In this document: one piece after another, positions 31,954-38,911 of the stretch
Numbering within the stretch: position 1 is the first letter of the stretch
Layout of the letters: the number at the start of each line of letters is the position of its first letter
DNA from: a virus
IMG/VR virus record: IMGVR_UViG_3300025276_000071
Span: 1 to 39,220 of that record
Length of the DNA stretch: 39,220 nucleotides
Strand: one strand, 5' to 3'
Position numbers and translations under genes: made by a program
Notes under the pieces: generated by a model
The model's input: the letters and a program-made list of their open reading frames with translations, nothing else
What the model was told of the DNA's origin: nothing
Database searches by the model: none

Positions 31954-33098
31954 TGGGACTTTTCCTCATTAGAGATGTCAGTAAAAAAATCAGCCGCTTC
32001 TGGCTTAACAGCCGGACGTGGGTCTGTGTCCGGTGCAAGCTGTGGTCGGCCTTCGGGTTTATGAATGAGATCGATGATCTCTCCATATTTCGCTTTGCCA
32101 AGCGCCTTCTCTGCTTGGGTTGGTGAAATTATTTTTGATGTGAAGGCTTCGCCTCCCAACATCTGAATCAGTGCTTCTTCAGCTACCACTGCGTCTACCC
32201 ATTTGCGCTGACCACGGCCTGCAACAAGTTTGTAATTGGGTAAGATGCCGCCGTTGGTAAGAAGTTTGTGTGCGTGTTTTTGTACGCCTTGCGCCCAACC
32301 GATCAGCGCATCCATTTTCGGCAATAGATGCCCTATCTCTTCAACGTTTAATGTGTGCGGGACTTGCACAAGCAGCGGCTCTTCTAGGTTGTCGAAACTA
32401 GATAGTGTTAGAGAGTAGTTATGCTTCGCTAAAGCGCGGCATGTAGGCTTCGCCTTACAAAAGTGACACGCTTTTTTGCTCGGTTTGTACTCAGGATCTG
32501 GCGATAGTGTTTTCCGCGCCGCAGGTTTCACGACATCCTCTGCCCATCGGAATAGATCCTTTGCTCTCATAGAGTAGGTGTCTATGTGATCTAATCTTGG
32601 CTGCACAATAGTCATACTGACGGTATCAACTTTGTCTGTGAACTCGTAAGCCGCGCCCAGTCCGTACAGCATCAACTGTTGATTCTGATTAGCGAAGACT
32701 TTTAAGCCTTGACCATATTTGAGATCAATAACGTGCAGCACACCATCGTGCAGCGTAACGTAATCTGCTGTGCCGAACCCACCCGCTGCCCACTCAGAGT
32801 AATCAACGCGCAACTCGACGTGCGACTCATCAGCCGGTTGGCTATTACAAAAATCAACATAGGTCGCGACGTGAGACGCCATGACCTCATCAACGACGAA
32901 GCCTTCAAACTCAACACCTATAAAGTGTTCGGGAGGTTTTTGTTTTAGTAGGCACTCTTCAGCAAGTGCGTGGGCCGCCGTACCTTCAGCGGCAAAGAAC
33001 GATTGTTGTTCGTTGGGGATGGTGGCTTCGAGTTGGATTGAGGCTGGACAGGTCATCCAGCGGTGCGCCTTACTCGCACCTAACATTGCATGTTGCAT
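31950..33098 (-). CDS. DUF2800 family, Cas4/RecB-like nuclease
   Basis: This 382-residue protein has GASKAHRWMTCPASIQLE with FFAAEGTAAHALAE at the N-terminus. The nuclease core GFGTADYVTLHDGVLHVIDLKYG has a D then D-x-K. The C-terminal cysteine cluster CHFCKAKPTC resembles the iron-sulfur part of Cas4/AddB nucleases, with a further Cys near the N-terminus. It probably acts in recombination-linked replication. I chose the ATG at 33098, which has AGAGG 9 bases upstream. Reading from 33167 would start upstream of the predicted promoter start site and is rejected. It is the first gene of the leftward operon. Confidence 0.85.
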   Translation of the reverse strand: MQHAMLGASKAHRWMTCPASIQLEATIPNEQQSFFAAEGTAAHALAEECLLKQKPPEHFIGVEFEGFVVDEVMASHVATYVDFCNSQPADESHVELRVDYSEWAAGGFGTADYVTLHDGVLHVIDLKYGQGLKVFANQNQQLMLYGLGAAYEFTDKVDTVSMTIVQPRLDHIDTYSMRAKDLFRWAEDVVKPAARKTLSPDPEYKPSKKACHFCKAKPTCRALAKHNYSLTLSSFDNLEEPLLVQVPHTLNVEEIGHLLPKMDALIGWAQGVQKHAHKLLTNGGILPNYKLVAGRGQRKWVDAVVAEEALIQMLGGEAFTSKIISPTQAEKALGKAKYGEIIDLIHKPEGRPQLAPDTDPRPAVKPEAADFFTDISNEEKSQ

Positions 33099-33147
33099 CA
33101 CTTTATTCCTCTTTAAACATTTTTTATCTAACGATTTCACTCTGTGG

Positions 33148-33176
33148 TTGACACCATAGTGATTCATCCCTACAGT
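33148..33176 (+). promoter_or_regulatory. Rightward early promoter
   Basis: TTGACA (33148-33153) lies 17 bp from TACAGT (33171-33176). The -35 is perfect and the -10 is four of six. It would drive the Cro-like regulator at 33216 and the primase gene. Its -10 overlaps the -35 of the opposing promoter, so the two cannot easily be occupied together. Confidence 0.65.
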
Positions 33177-33181
33177 GTCAA
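33153..33181 (-). promoter_or_regulatory. Leftward replication-operon promoter
   Basis: On the minus strand TTGACA (33181-33176) and TATGGT (33158-33153) are 17 bp apart. It faces the rightward promoter and shares bases with it. The two -35 boxes are parts of a 9-bp inverted repeat (GGTTGACAC at 33146 and GTGTCAACC at 33175). The predicted transcript start near 33146 fits the DUF2800 start at 33098. Confidence 0.65.
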
Positions 33182-33192
33182 CCGAAAGTTGT
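33178..33192. promoter_or_regulatory. Operator at the divergent control region
   Basis: TCAACCGAAAGTTGT matches the WCAACY-N3-RGTTGW pattern in full and overlaps the leftward -35 and the predicted rightward start site. A degenerate copy, TCACTCTGTGGTTGA at 33138-33152, overlaps the rightward -35. The pair would let one repressor shut both promoters. Confidence 0.65.
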
Positions 33193-33215
33193 AAATAACA
33201 TCCAAAGAGGTATAT

Positions 33216-33497
33216 ATGAATTATGTGAGTGAGTACGCCGATGAGGTGAAAGCGGCGATTGATGATGTCGTTTCGTTTACCGGAATTAAGAACTGCAACG
33301 CACTAGCAAGACGGCTGGGGGTGTCTAAGCAAGCGTTATCTAAATGGCGACAGACGGGCATCGTTCCAGCCCATAGAGCGATGCAGATGGAATTGATGAC
33401 CGATGGCAGCGTGTCGTGGAGGGATTTATGCCCCGATATCGTGGTTGATTTTGATAACAGTAGTGACGTGATCTACGAAACCAGCAGGCAAGGCTAA
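33216..33497 (+). CDS. Cro/YdaS-like HTH regulator
   Basis: This 93-residue DNA-binding protein has a helix-turn-helix at about 27-47 (NALARRLGVSKQALSKWRQTG), then IVPAHRAMQMELMTDGSVSWRDLCPDI, the pattern of YdaS/Cro-type regulators that recognise phage operators. It is the first gene rightward from the control region, as Cro is in lambda-like phages, and has an AAGAGG ribosome site. It could compete with the repressor for the 15-bp sites. Confidence 0.82.
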   Translation: MNYVSEYADEVKAAIDDVVSFTGIKNCNALARRLGVSKQALSKWRQTGIVPAHRAMQMELMTDGSVSWRDLCPDIVVDFDNSSDVIYETSRQG

Positions 33498-33528
33498 ACA
33501 CACAAAATGTAAAGTGACGGGGTAACGC

Positions 33529-35799
33529 ATGGCGTTTTTAAAAGAACATGGGCATAGGTTAGTCGATAGAGGCTACGAAATTGTGCCCATAAAAAAGGGG
33601 GCTAAAGCCCCTATGTTGAAAGGTTGGCAAGATATTCGTGCTACCCATATAGATGTGGATAAATGGTTGGGTAATGGTCACGCCGATGGAGGCGTTGGTA
33701 TTCTATGTCGTAACACTATCGCTGTTGATATCGATTGTTTAGACGCGCCTCTGAACCATAAACTTTTGAGGTGGCTCGATGAGAACGTAGGAAAGTCTGC
33801 GATCCGAGTCGGTCAGAAGCCAAAATGTATTCTGCCTTTCAAAGTCGATGGTAAGTTCTCAAAGATTAGAAGCTGTGAGTATGAGGATACGCTCGGGAGC
33901 AAACACGCAGTTGAGGTGTTGGCCGAAGGGCAGCAGTTTGTGGCCTTTGGTATACATCCCGCGACTCAAGAGCCTTATAAGTGGGTGCGTGGTCAAAGCA
34001 TTGTAGATATCTCTCAGTCTGATCTGCCGACTATCAACAGGGAACAGGCAGAGGCGTTCATCACATATTTTGAAGAGTTGGCGCAGCAACAGGAGGGGTG
34101 GGAGTTGGCCCGAAAGGGTGTATCACCTGCTCAGATTGATCTCGATGACCTGTCGATGTTCAGACCCAAAATGGAGGTCGATGAGGTCGGTGTTCGTGAG
34201 CTGCTCCAATCTGTAGATCCCGACAGTCATCACGATGAGTGGGTGAGAGTGGGGATGGCGCTGCATCATCACTTTGATGGTGAGGACACCGGTTGGCAGA
34301 TATGGGATGAGTGGTCATCACAAGGTAGCAAATACCGCGACAACGAATGTGAGCGTCGGTATCAGACGTTCGACAGTAAGGGTCGCGCACCGATTACTCT
34401 CGCGTCTGTTAAAGCAATGGAGAAAGAGGCGGTTGATGCTGTGGTTATCGAGGAACGTCTGCCACGGATGATGCAGGAATGGGCATTCGTACAGGTTGAG
34501 GGTTCTGCTCGTGTCATTCGTGAAGACTTGAATAAGCACAACAACATCGTGCTGTACAAGCTTGAAGATTTGAAGAAAGAACATATGAACTGTCGCGTTC
34601 TATCCGGCGACGAGAAACCCAAACTAATTAATCTTGTAGACATGTGGCTCGAAAGCCCAGATCGCAGAACCTTTGCTGCTGGTCTGACCTTTGCACCAGA
34701 CATGCAGATACTAGAGCGATACAACCTTTGGCGCGGTTGGTCAGTTGAGGGTGTAGAGGGTGACGTTGAGCCTTGGCTCGATTTCGTTACCAATGTTATA
34801 GCTGACGGCAATGAGGCTTACGCCACATATATTATCGCGTGGGCTGCTCAGATGATTCAGAACCCTATGACAAAGGTCGGTGTCGGACTTGTGCTGAGAG
34901 GCCGTAAGGGAACCGGTAAAACGAAGTTTGGTGAGATACTTGGTGGTCTAGTAAAAGCACATCACAAGATTGTTAGCCGCGCCGAACACGTTACGGGTAA
35001 TTTTAACCGACACCTTGAAGATACATTGTTGCTACAGGCTGATGAGGCTTACTGGGCTGGGGCGAAAGCCTCTGAGGGCGCGTTAAAGGATCTGTTAACC
35101 AACCCGAACATCACAATTGAGCGTAAGGGTGTTGATGCGTACACAGCACCAAACTACACACGCATACTGTTTACATCGAACGAGGATTTCGTTGTTCCTG
35201 CGACGCTTGATGAAAGACGGTTTGCAGTGTTTGATGTAGGTGAATGCCGCAAACAAGACAGTGAATATTTCTCTGCTTTGGACAATTGGTATAACGCCTG
35301 CGGTGCATCTGCTCTGCTGCATTATCTACGCAACTTCAATCTGTCGAACATCAACCTACGCCTAGTGCCGCAGACTGATGCGCTCACAGATCAAAAGCTA
35401 GAGGCGCTGGATAACGTCACTGAGTGGCTCTACAACTGCCTGCAAAATGGTGAGATCCGTGAGAATAGGGTGGGCGGCAACGTTGTACAGTTCGGAGAGG
35501 AAACACCGAAGGCTGAGATATACGACATATACGTCAGCAGCTTGAAAGGTAATAAATTTGAGGTGCCGATGAAGTCAGCAGCGTTTTGGAAGAAGCTCAA
35601 AGCCTATGAGGACATGTTTAAAGATGGAGCCTATAAGTCAGAGGCAGGGCATCGTTATCGCACAATAAAGATAAACACTGCGGCGGCATCACGCTTCATC
35701 TTTGAAGCTGTTAACAACTTAGGCAACATCGAGTGGGCCACCCTTGATATGGGTGTTGAAGATTACGATCCTTTTAATCCAGAGAATTGGGAAGACTAA
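33529..35799 (+). CDS. Primase-polymerase / SF3-type helicase
   Basis: This 756-residue protein would prime and unwind DNA at the fork. The N-terminal bifunctional primase-polymerase domain has IPIKKGAKAP-like start residues, DID (D67, D69) and EVLAEGQQFVAFGIHPAT with E129. A PriCT-2-like segment covers about 225-280 (LLQSVDPDSHHDEWVRVGMALH, then WDEWSSQ). The helicase (DUF5906-like) has Walker A GRKGTGKT (457-464), Walker B LLLQADEAYW (500-509) and ILFTSNED (547-553), followed by ERR. It is transcribed right from the early promoter, opposite the polymerase operon. Confidence 0.9.
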   Translation: MAFLKEHGHRLVDRGYEIVPIKKGAKAPMLKGWQDIRATHIDVDKWLGNGHADGGVGILCRNTIAVDIDCLDAPLNHKLLRWLDENVGKSAIRVGQKPKCILPFKVDGKFSKIRSCEYEDTLGSKHAVEVLAEGQQFVAFGIHPATQEPYKWVRGQSIVDISQSDLPTINREQAEAFITYFEELAQQQEGWELARKGVSPAQIDLDDLSMFRPKMEVDEVGVRELLQSVDPDSHHDEWVRVGMALHHHFDGEDTGWQIWDEWSSQGSKYRDNECERRYQTFDSKGRAPITLASVKAMEKEAVDAVVIEERLPRMMQEWAFVQVEGSARVIREDLNKHNNIVLYKLEDLKKEHMNCRVLSGDEKPKLINLVDMWLESPDRRTFAAGLTFAPDMQILERYNLWRGWSVEGVEGDVEPWLDFVTNVIADGNEAYATYIIAWAAQMIQNPMTKVGVGLVLRGRKGTGKTKFGEILGGLVKAHHKIVSRAEHVTGNFNRHLEDTLLLQADEAYWAGAKASEGALKDLLTNPNITIERKGVDAYTAPNYTRILFTSNEDFVVPATLDERRFAVFDVGECRKQDSEYFSALDNWYNACGASALLHYLRNFNLSNINLRLVPQTDALTDQKLEALDNVTEWLYNCLQNGEIRENRVGGNVVQFGEETPKAEIYDIYVSSLKGNKFEVPMKSAAFWKKLKAYEDMFKDGAYKSEAGHRYRTIKINTAAASRFIFEAVNNLGNIEWATLDMGVEDYDPFNPENWED

Positions 35800-35801
35800 T
35801 T

Positions 35802-36044
35802 ATGGGGAAGGGTAGCAAGCAAAGGCCAACAGCGGCTACATTTTACGATAACTGGGACACAATATTCGGAGATAAGAAGACTATGAAATATGAATGCGGA
35901 AAGTGCGGCGACATCGACGTTACCGAGGTACACGAAGAGGTGAGTGTAGACTATGAGCCTATGGGCGACACCGTAGTGCCGAGGCGTGAGGTCTATTTGT
36001 CTTGTGAGCATTGTGGGGGTGATGTTGAGGACATCGTTTATTAA
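35802..36044 (+). CDS. Zinc-ribbon-like small protein
   Basis: This 80-residue protein begins MGKGSKQRP, a start common to many small phage proteins. It contains two Cys pairs, CGKCG (about 32-36) and CEHCGG (about 69-74), 35 residues apart, fitting a zinc ribbon. I chose the ATG at 35802; an in-frame TTG at 35787 would overlap the primase gene and lacks a ribosome site. The cofactor and partner are unknown. Confidence 0.75.
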   Translation: MGKGSKQRPTAATFYDNWDTIFGDKKTMKYECGKCGDIDVTEVHEEVSVDYEPMGDTVVPRREVYLSCEHCGGDVEDIVY

Positions 36045-36055
36045 CCCCAACTTTC

Positions 36056-36076
36056 GCCCCTAATGGGGCTTTTTTT
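36056..36076 (+). terminator. Rightward early terminator
   Basis: GCCCC (36056-36060) and GGGGC (36065-36069) form a stem with loop TAAT, then seven T's. It ends the Cro-like to zinc-ribbon transcript. Confidence 0.9.
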
Positions 36077-36083
36077 GGCCCAT

Positions 36084-36105
36084 AAAAAAGCCGCCCGAAG
36101 GCGGC
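36084..36105 (-). terminator. Leftward terminator for the 36128-36543 genes
   Basis: On the minus strand GCCGCC-TTCG-GGCGGC is followed by six T's (36089-36084). It faces the rightward terminator at 36056 and ends the two-gene leftward unit. Confidence 0.9.
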
Positions 36106-36127
36106 AAGGTAGCGAGGAGTTTTATTA

Positions 36128-36403
36128 TTATTCGTCTTCTTGTTCTATGATCCACTGACTCATCGCAAAGTCATTCTTCATCGCCTCGATTGCACCCAAC
36201 AGCGCGAACTCCGGCATCGTTGAGTGCCACGCATCAACAACCACGCCAGCCGCGTTAATCCCCACAGCGGCAAAACCTTTTATGTTGTGAGCCTCTGCCG
36301 CTGCTGTGAAATCCTCAATGGTGGCTAACAGGTCAGGGTCAATAACCTCTGGTTCTGGCTGCGTACCCTCTATAGCTGTGAGCTTTACGATTTTATCGGT
36401 CAT
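36128..36403 (-). CDS. Hypothetical acidic protein
   Basis: This is a 91-residue protein with Asp/Glu-rich ends and an Ala-rich alpha/beta-like centre (TIEDFTAAAEAHNIKGFAAVGINAAGVVVDAWH). No family is recognised. Its start overlaps the upstream stop (ATGA), so it is coupled to the small membrane protein gene. It is followed by a terminator. Confidence 0.72.
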   Translation of the reverse strand: MTDKIVKLTAIEGTQPEPEVIDPDLLATIEDFTAAAEAHNIKGFAAVGINAAGVVVDAWHSTMPEFALLGAIEAMKNDFAMSQWIIEQEDE

Positions 36404-36543
36404 AGAATCTTATCTATCCAATCTTCAACGCTTAGTATCATCACAACACAGGCGACAATTAAAAAACTGTACACGGCGTCAATGATATGAGCCTTTAAGG
36501 TGTTGCGACGAGTTTCGGGAAGATCTTTAATTTCGTTGTTCAT
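36400..36543 (-). CDS. Small single-pass membrane protein
   Basis: This 47-residue protein has a charged N-terminus (MNNEIKDLPETRRN), one transmembrane span about 24-39 (VYSFLIVACVVMILSV) and an acidic end. I chose the ATG at 36543 with GAGG 7 bases upstream; a longer reading from 36606 crosses the operator region. It is possibly involved in superinfection exclusion or envelope effects, but that is a guess from size and topology. Confidence 0.7.
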   Translation of the reverse strand: MNNEIKDLPETRRNTLKAHIIDAVYSFLIVACVVMILSVEDWIDKIL

Positions 36544-36567
36544 TTTTAACCTCTTAATATTGATGAT

Positions 36568-36582
36568 ACCACAAATGGTTGT
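36568..36582. promoter_or_regulatory. Operator-like site before the leftward small genes
   Basis: ACCACAAATGGTTGT has a perfect right half and the same ACCACA left half as the site at 68-82. On the minus strand a weak promoter could be TTCAGG (36592-36587) and TATCAT (36568-36563), 18 bp apart, which the site would block. Confidence 0.5.
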
Positions 36583-36619
36583 ATGTCCTGAATAAGCGTA
36601 GACCATATAAATTATAAAT

Positions 36620-36659
36620 ACAACCTATGGTTGACGAATCAATTATAAGTTGATATAAT
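36620..36659 (+). promoter_or_regulatory. Promoter with two operator sites (cassette 1)
   Basis: TTGACG (36631-36636) and TATAAT (36654-36659) are 17 bp apart, a near-consensus promoter. Site one, ACAACCTATGGTTGA (36620-36634), overlaps the -35. Site two, TCAATTATAAGTTGA (36639-36653), fills the spacer and abuts the -10. Site centres are 19 bp apart. A repressor bound here would block RNA polymerase. Confidence 0.85.
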
Positions 36660-36692
36660 TCTCCTGAATTAAACAAGTGAGAGGAAAAAACG

Positions 36693-36890
36693 ATGAGCAG
36701 ATTGAATCCAATAGTAGCTGAAGAGAACCGAGTCGCATTTCAAGATGATTTAAAGAAAGCGGCACATAAAAAGGCTCTAACAAAATGGCTGCGTGATAAC
36801 CCAGAGATTGGAGAGTTGAACGGCGGTAAATACTACAAAATGGTCGATAGTGAGGTGGTATACCTCGAAGCACTGAGTGAAGCATCGTAA
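36693..36890 (+). CDS. Small hypothetical protein, accessory cassette 1
   Basis: This 65-residue protein is helical and basic in the middle (DDLKKAAHKKALTKWLRD), ending with YYKMVDSEVVYLEALSE. No family is recognised. It has a strong ribosome site (GAGAGG, 8 bases upstream). The leader up to the start codon is identical to that of the gene at 37355, although the proteins are unrelated. Confidence 0.75.
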   Translation: MSRLNPIVAEENRVAFQDDLKKAAHKKALTKWLRDNPEIGELNGGKYYKMVDSEVVYLEALSEAS

Positions 36891-36898
36891 AACTAACC

Positions 36899-36912
36899 GC
36901 CCCTTCGGGGGC
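36899..36912 (+). other. UUCG hairpin between cassette 1 genes
   Basis: GCCCC-TTCG-GGGGC makes a stable stem with a UUCG tetraloop, followed by CAACCTTTGAGG rather than a clean T-run. The same hairpin and flank occur at 37569-37582. It is likely an attenuator or mRNA-stability element rather than a full terminator. Confidence 0.6.
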
Positions 36913-36933
36913 CAACCTTTGAGGAGAGGTGAT

Positions 36934-37209
36934 ATGAAGAATGAAGTGTTTTACGAGTACGGGTGTGAGTACGTTATGCAGAACGGCGTTTCAGATATCG
37001 ACGATGTGGACTTCAGCACGAGGGCATCAGATATCTGGCCCGCACAGTGGGACTACCCCGATTGCGAACCACGCCTAGTGGCTCGTCGTATGTGGGGTAA
37101 TGATCTACAGGGCGTGTTAGAGGTGGGCTATGCGTACAAAGGCGACACCCACTTCGATACAGGACACAAAGTGCCGGCGCACATGTTCAGGATGCTGAAC
37201 CGCTGTTGA
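36934..37209 (+). CDS. Hypothetical protein, accessory cassette 1
   Basis: This 91-residue protein is rich in Asp, Tyr and Trp (VSDIDDVDFSTRASDIWPAQWDYPDCEP), acidic overall, with no recognised family. It starts at the ATG at 36934 behind GAGGAGAGG. The acidic small-protein character could suit a DNA mimic or inhibitor, but that is speculative. An 8-bp inverted repeat surrounds its stop region. Confidence 0.7.
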   Translation: MKNEVFYEYGCEYVMQNGVSDIDDVDFSTRASDIWPAQWDYPDCEPRLVARRMWGNDLQGVLEVGYAYKGDTHFDTGHKVPAHMFRMLNRC

Positions 37210-37233
37210 CTCTACCCTACTGATCGTCAACAG
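37203..37233. other. CTGTTGAC/GTCAACAG inverted repeat
   Basis: CTGTTGAC (37203-37210) and GTCAACAG (37226-37233) form an 8-bp inverted repeat with a 15-base gap, overlapping the preceding stop. Both arms contain the GTTGA core of the operator, but the spacing does not match the usual 15-bp site. Confidence 0.4.
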
Positions 37234-37241
37234 ATATGTTT

Positions 37242-37269
37242 ACTACTCAATCACCTTCGGGTAGTTTTT
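37242..37269 (+). terminator. Weak terminator before cassette 2
   Basis: ACTAC (37242-37246) can pair with GTAGT (37261-37265), followed by further T's (TTTTTA). The stem is only 5 bp with a 14-base loop, so efficiency is uncertain. It separates cassette 1 from the next promoter. Confidence 0.4.
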
Positions 37270-37281
37270 ACGCTTAAAGAT

Positions 37282-37321
37282 ACAACTAATGGTTGACTAT
37301 ACAGTTATAGGTTGATATAAT
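37282..37321 (+). promoter_or_regulatory. Promoter with two operator sites (cassette 2)
   Basis: TTGACT (37293-37298) and TATAAT (37316-37321) are 17 bp apart. Site one, ACAACTAATGGTTGA (37282-37296), overlaps the -35. Site two, ACAGTTATAGGTTGA (37301-37315), lies between -35 and -10. Centre spacing is again 19 bp, identical to cassette 1. Confidence 0.85.
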
Positions 37322-37354
37322 TCTCCTGAATTAAACAAGTGAGAGGAAAAAACG

Positions 37355-37558
37355 ATGAACATGAAAGAAGCACAAAACGCCGTAGCTAACTTGATCAATC
37401 CAGAGAATGCCAGTGTTTACGCTGCACAAGAAGACAAAATGATTTGGGTTGAAAACAACATAATGCAGCCATCTGGTATTGATGCATCTGGTAACACCGG
37501 TTTCGGTGAGAGATTGTGCAACTGGATAGAAGATCAGCTTGACGAGATGCGTAAGTAA
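37355..37558 (+). CDS. Small hypothetical protein, accessory cassette 2
   Basis: This 67-residue acidic protein begins MNMKEAQNAVANLINPENASVY and ends with CNWIEDQLDEMRK. No family is recognised. The ribosome site and leader are shared base for base with the gene at 36693. The protein is not similar to the one there. Confidence 0.75.
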   Translation: MNMKEAQNAVANLINPENASVYAAQEDKMIWVENNIMQPSGIDASGNTGFGERLCNWIEDQLDEMRK

Positions 37559-37568
37559 AACACTAACC

Positions 37569-37582
37569 GCCCCTTCGGGGGC
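37569..37582 (+). other. UUCG hairpin between cassette 2 genes
   Basis: This GCCCC-TTCG-GGGGC hairpin lies in the same context as the one at 36899 (CTAACC before it, AACCTTTGAGG after it). It is placed between the first and second gene of the cassette. Confidence 0.6.
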
Positions 37583-37603
37583 TAACCTTTGAGGGGAAGT
37601 ACC

Positions 37604-38185
37604 ATGATTAACACTACATACTACAATGTTGACCAGAAAGTTTTTAACTCACCAGAAGGTCTTGGTGTTTGGGGCTGGAGAGCTGGAGCCAATCATCTTG
37701 CAACACCAAGCCGTGAGCAAGCTGAGGAGTTGAAAGAGAAGCAGATGGCAAGCTTTCTTCGCTATGTAGCTCGTGAGCAAGAACGGGTGGGTGAGGATGA
37801 CGCTGAAGTTAATGATCATCTGACCAACCTGCTGTGGAAGTCAGATTGGCGTATAACCTCTGAGGTTAAGAACTACACCCACGCTAGTGAGTTCGGATAT
37901 TCTGACGTTCACGCTTATGAGATCGTGAAGGTGATCAGCGACAAGACCCTTGAAGTACGCCGTATGGACGCTGAGTTCGACATCGGTCACCTAAATCAGG
38001 TTGTTGGCGGTTTCTCAGGACACGTCGAGAACCAGCGCGGTCAGAAGGTGACATACGCATCTAACCCTGATGCAGCAGTCATCCGTATCCGTCGCAGCAG
38101 GAAAGACCACGACCTCTGGGTGTCGAACGGTCGTCAGTTTCTGCTCCAGACCGAGCCTTACGCCTTCCACGACTACAACTTTTAA
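37604..38185 (+). CDS. Hypothetical protein, accessory cassette 2
   Basis: This 193-residue protein begins MINTTYYNVDQKVFNSPEGLG. The middle is charged and helical (SREQAEELKEKQMASFLRY). The second half looks beta-rich, with SDVHAYEIVKVISDKTLEVRRM, then HLNQVVGGFSGHVENQRGQ and VIRIRRSRKDHDLWVS. I have a sense of similar unnamed proteins in phages and plasmids but cannot name a family. I chose the ATG at 37604 behind GAGGGG. It ends at a terminator. Confidence 0.72.
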   Translation: MINTTYYNVDQKVFNSPEGLGVWGWRAGANHLATPSREQAEELKEKQMASFLRYVAREQERVGEDDAEVNDHLTNLLWKSDWRITSEVKNYTHASEFGYSDVHAYEIVKVISDKTLEVRRMDAEFDIGHLNQVVGGFSGHVENQRGQKVTYASNPDAAVIRIRRSRKDHDLWVSNGRQFLLQTEPYAFHDYNF

Positions 38186-38204
38186 TCGACTGGTCTACTC
38201 AACT

Positions 38205-38229
38205 AGCCGCCCTTTCGGGGGCTTCTTTT
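38205..38229 (+). terminator. Terminator after cassette 2
   Basis: AGCCGCCC (38205-38212) pairs with GGGGGCT (38217-38223) with one bulged G and loop TTTC, followed by TTCTTTT. It ends cassette 2 just before the third promoter. Confidence 0.7.
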
Positions 38230-38239
38230 GAGTACAGAT

Positions 38240-38279
38240 ACAACCTTAAGTTGACTATACTCGGGTAAGTTGATAGAAT
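38240..38279 (+). promoter_or_regulatory. Promoter with operator sites (cassette 3)
   Basis: TTGACT (38251-38256) and TAGAAT (38274-38279) are 17 bp apart. Site one, ACAACCTTAAGTTGA (38240-38254), is a good palindrome over the -35. Site two, ACTCGGGTAAGTTGA (38259-38273), keeps only the right half. Spacing equals that of cassettes 1 and 2. Confidence 0.8.
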
Positions 38280-38307
38280 GATCCTGAAATCAATGAGGAG
38301 AAGTGTA

Positions 38308-38874
38308 ATGAGCCATATCAATAACCCCGTAGCCTATGAAGCCGCTGTTAAAGCGAAGATCATTCACAACGCCAACAAAACTTGGTTGCGTAACATCCCC
38401 CGCGCTCAGGAGATTGAGCGTTGGGTTATCTGCAACATGTATAAGAACGACTTCGCCGCTAGTCTGGACATCGCGCTTAACAAATGGGGCAAGCTGTCTG
38501 AGAAGCAGTGTGCCGCTGTGGTGAAGTGCATCGACGGCTTTGATGCTCGTAAGGCTGAGTGGGATGCTGCGCGTGAGGCCGAACACGCCGCTGCCGACCC
38601 CATCGGTGAAGGTCGTCAGGTTGTCACCGGTGAGGTGTTGAGCCTGAAGCTTGTCAGCAGCATGTACGGTGACACTACCAAGATGGTAGTTCGGGACGAC
38701 AGAGGCTTTAAAGTGTACGGCACTGTACCTCAGAGCCTTTGGGATGAGATCTATGAGACTGACACTGGGCTACAGGGTCAGCGTGTATCGTTCACCGCTA
38801 CAGTCTCTCCATCTCCGGATGACGAGAAGTTCGGGTTCTTTAAACGTCCATCGAAGGCCGCCCTCGCGGCCTAA
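38308..38874 (+). CDS. Hypothetical protein, accessory cassette 3
   Basis: This is a 188-residue protein. Residues 1-100 are helical (ARKAEWDAAREAEHAAAD at about 88-105). About 105-185 look like a small beta-barrel: RQVVTGEVLSLKLVSS, TKMVVRDDRGFKVYGTVP, GQRVSFTATVSPS, then FGFFKRPSKA. The second half could be OB-like and bind nucleic acid, but this is a shape argument only. I chose the ATG at 38308 with GAGGAG upstream. An in-frame ATG at 38278 lies in the promoter -10 and is rejected. Confidence 0.75.
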   Translation: MSHINNPVAYEAAVKAKIIHNANKTWLRNIPRAQEIERWVICNMYKNDFAASLDIALNKWGKLSEKQCAAVVKCIDGFDARKAEWDAAREAEHAAADPIGEGRQVVTGEVLSLKLVSSMYGDTTKMVVRDDRGFKVYGTVPQSLWDEIYETDTGLQGQRVSFTATVSPSPDDEKFGFFKRPSKAALAA

Positions 38875-38877
38875 GAT

Positions 38878-38892
38878 ACAACCGTAAGTCGT
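38878..38892. promoter_or_regulatory. Operator-like site before 38912
   Basis: ACAACCGTAAGTCGT keeps a perfect left half and a right half with one change (AGTCGT). No matching promoter is seen. It may be a decayed cassette boundary. Confidence 0.4.
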
Positions 38893-38911
38893 TAAAATAG
38901 GAGAATGTGGT

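Noticed and set aside
33099-33167. Start of DUF2800 gene at 33167
   Set aside because: It lies upstream of the predicted leftward transcript start and adds residues not typical of the family.
34362-34811. Antisense frame within the primase gene
   Set aside because: It lies wholly inside a well-supported primase-helicase gene, is Ser/Arg-rich low-complexity and has no start signals.
38278-38307. ATG start at 38278
   Set aside because: It overlaps the predicted -10 TAGAAT, so the transcript would begin after it.
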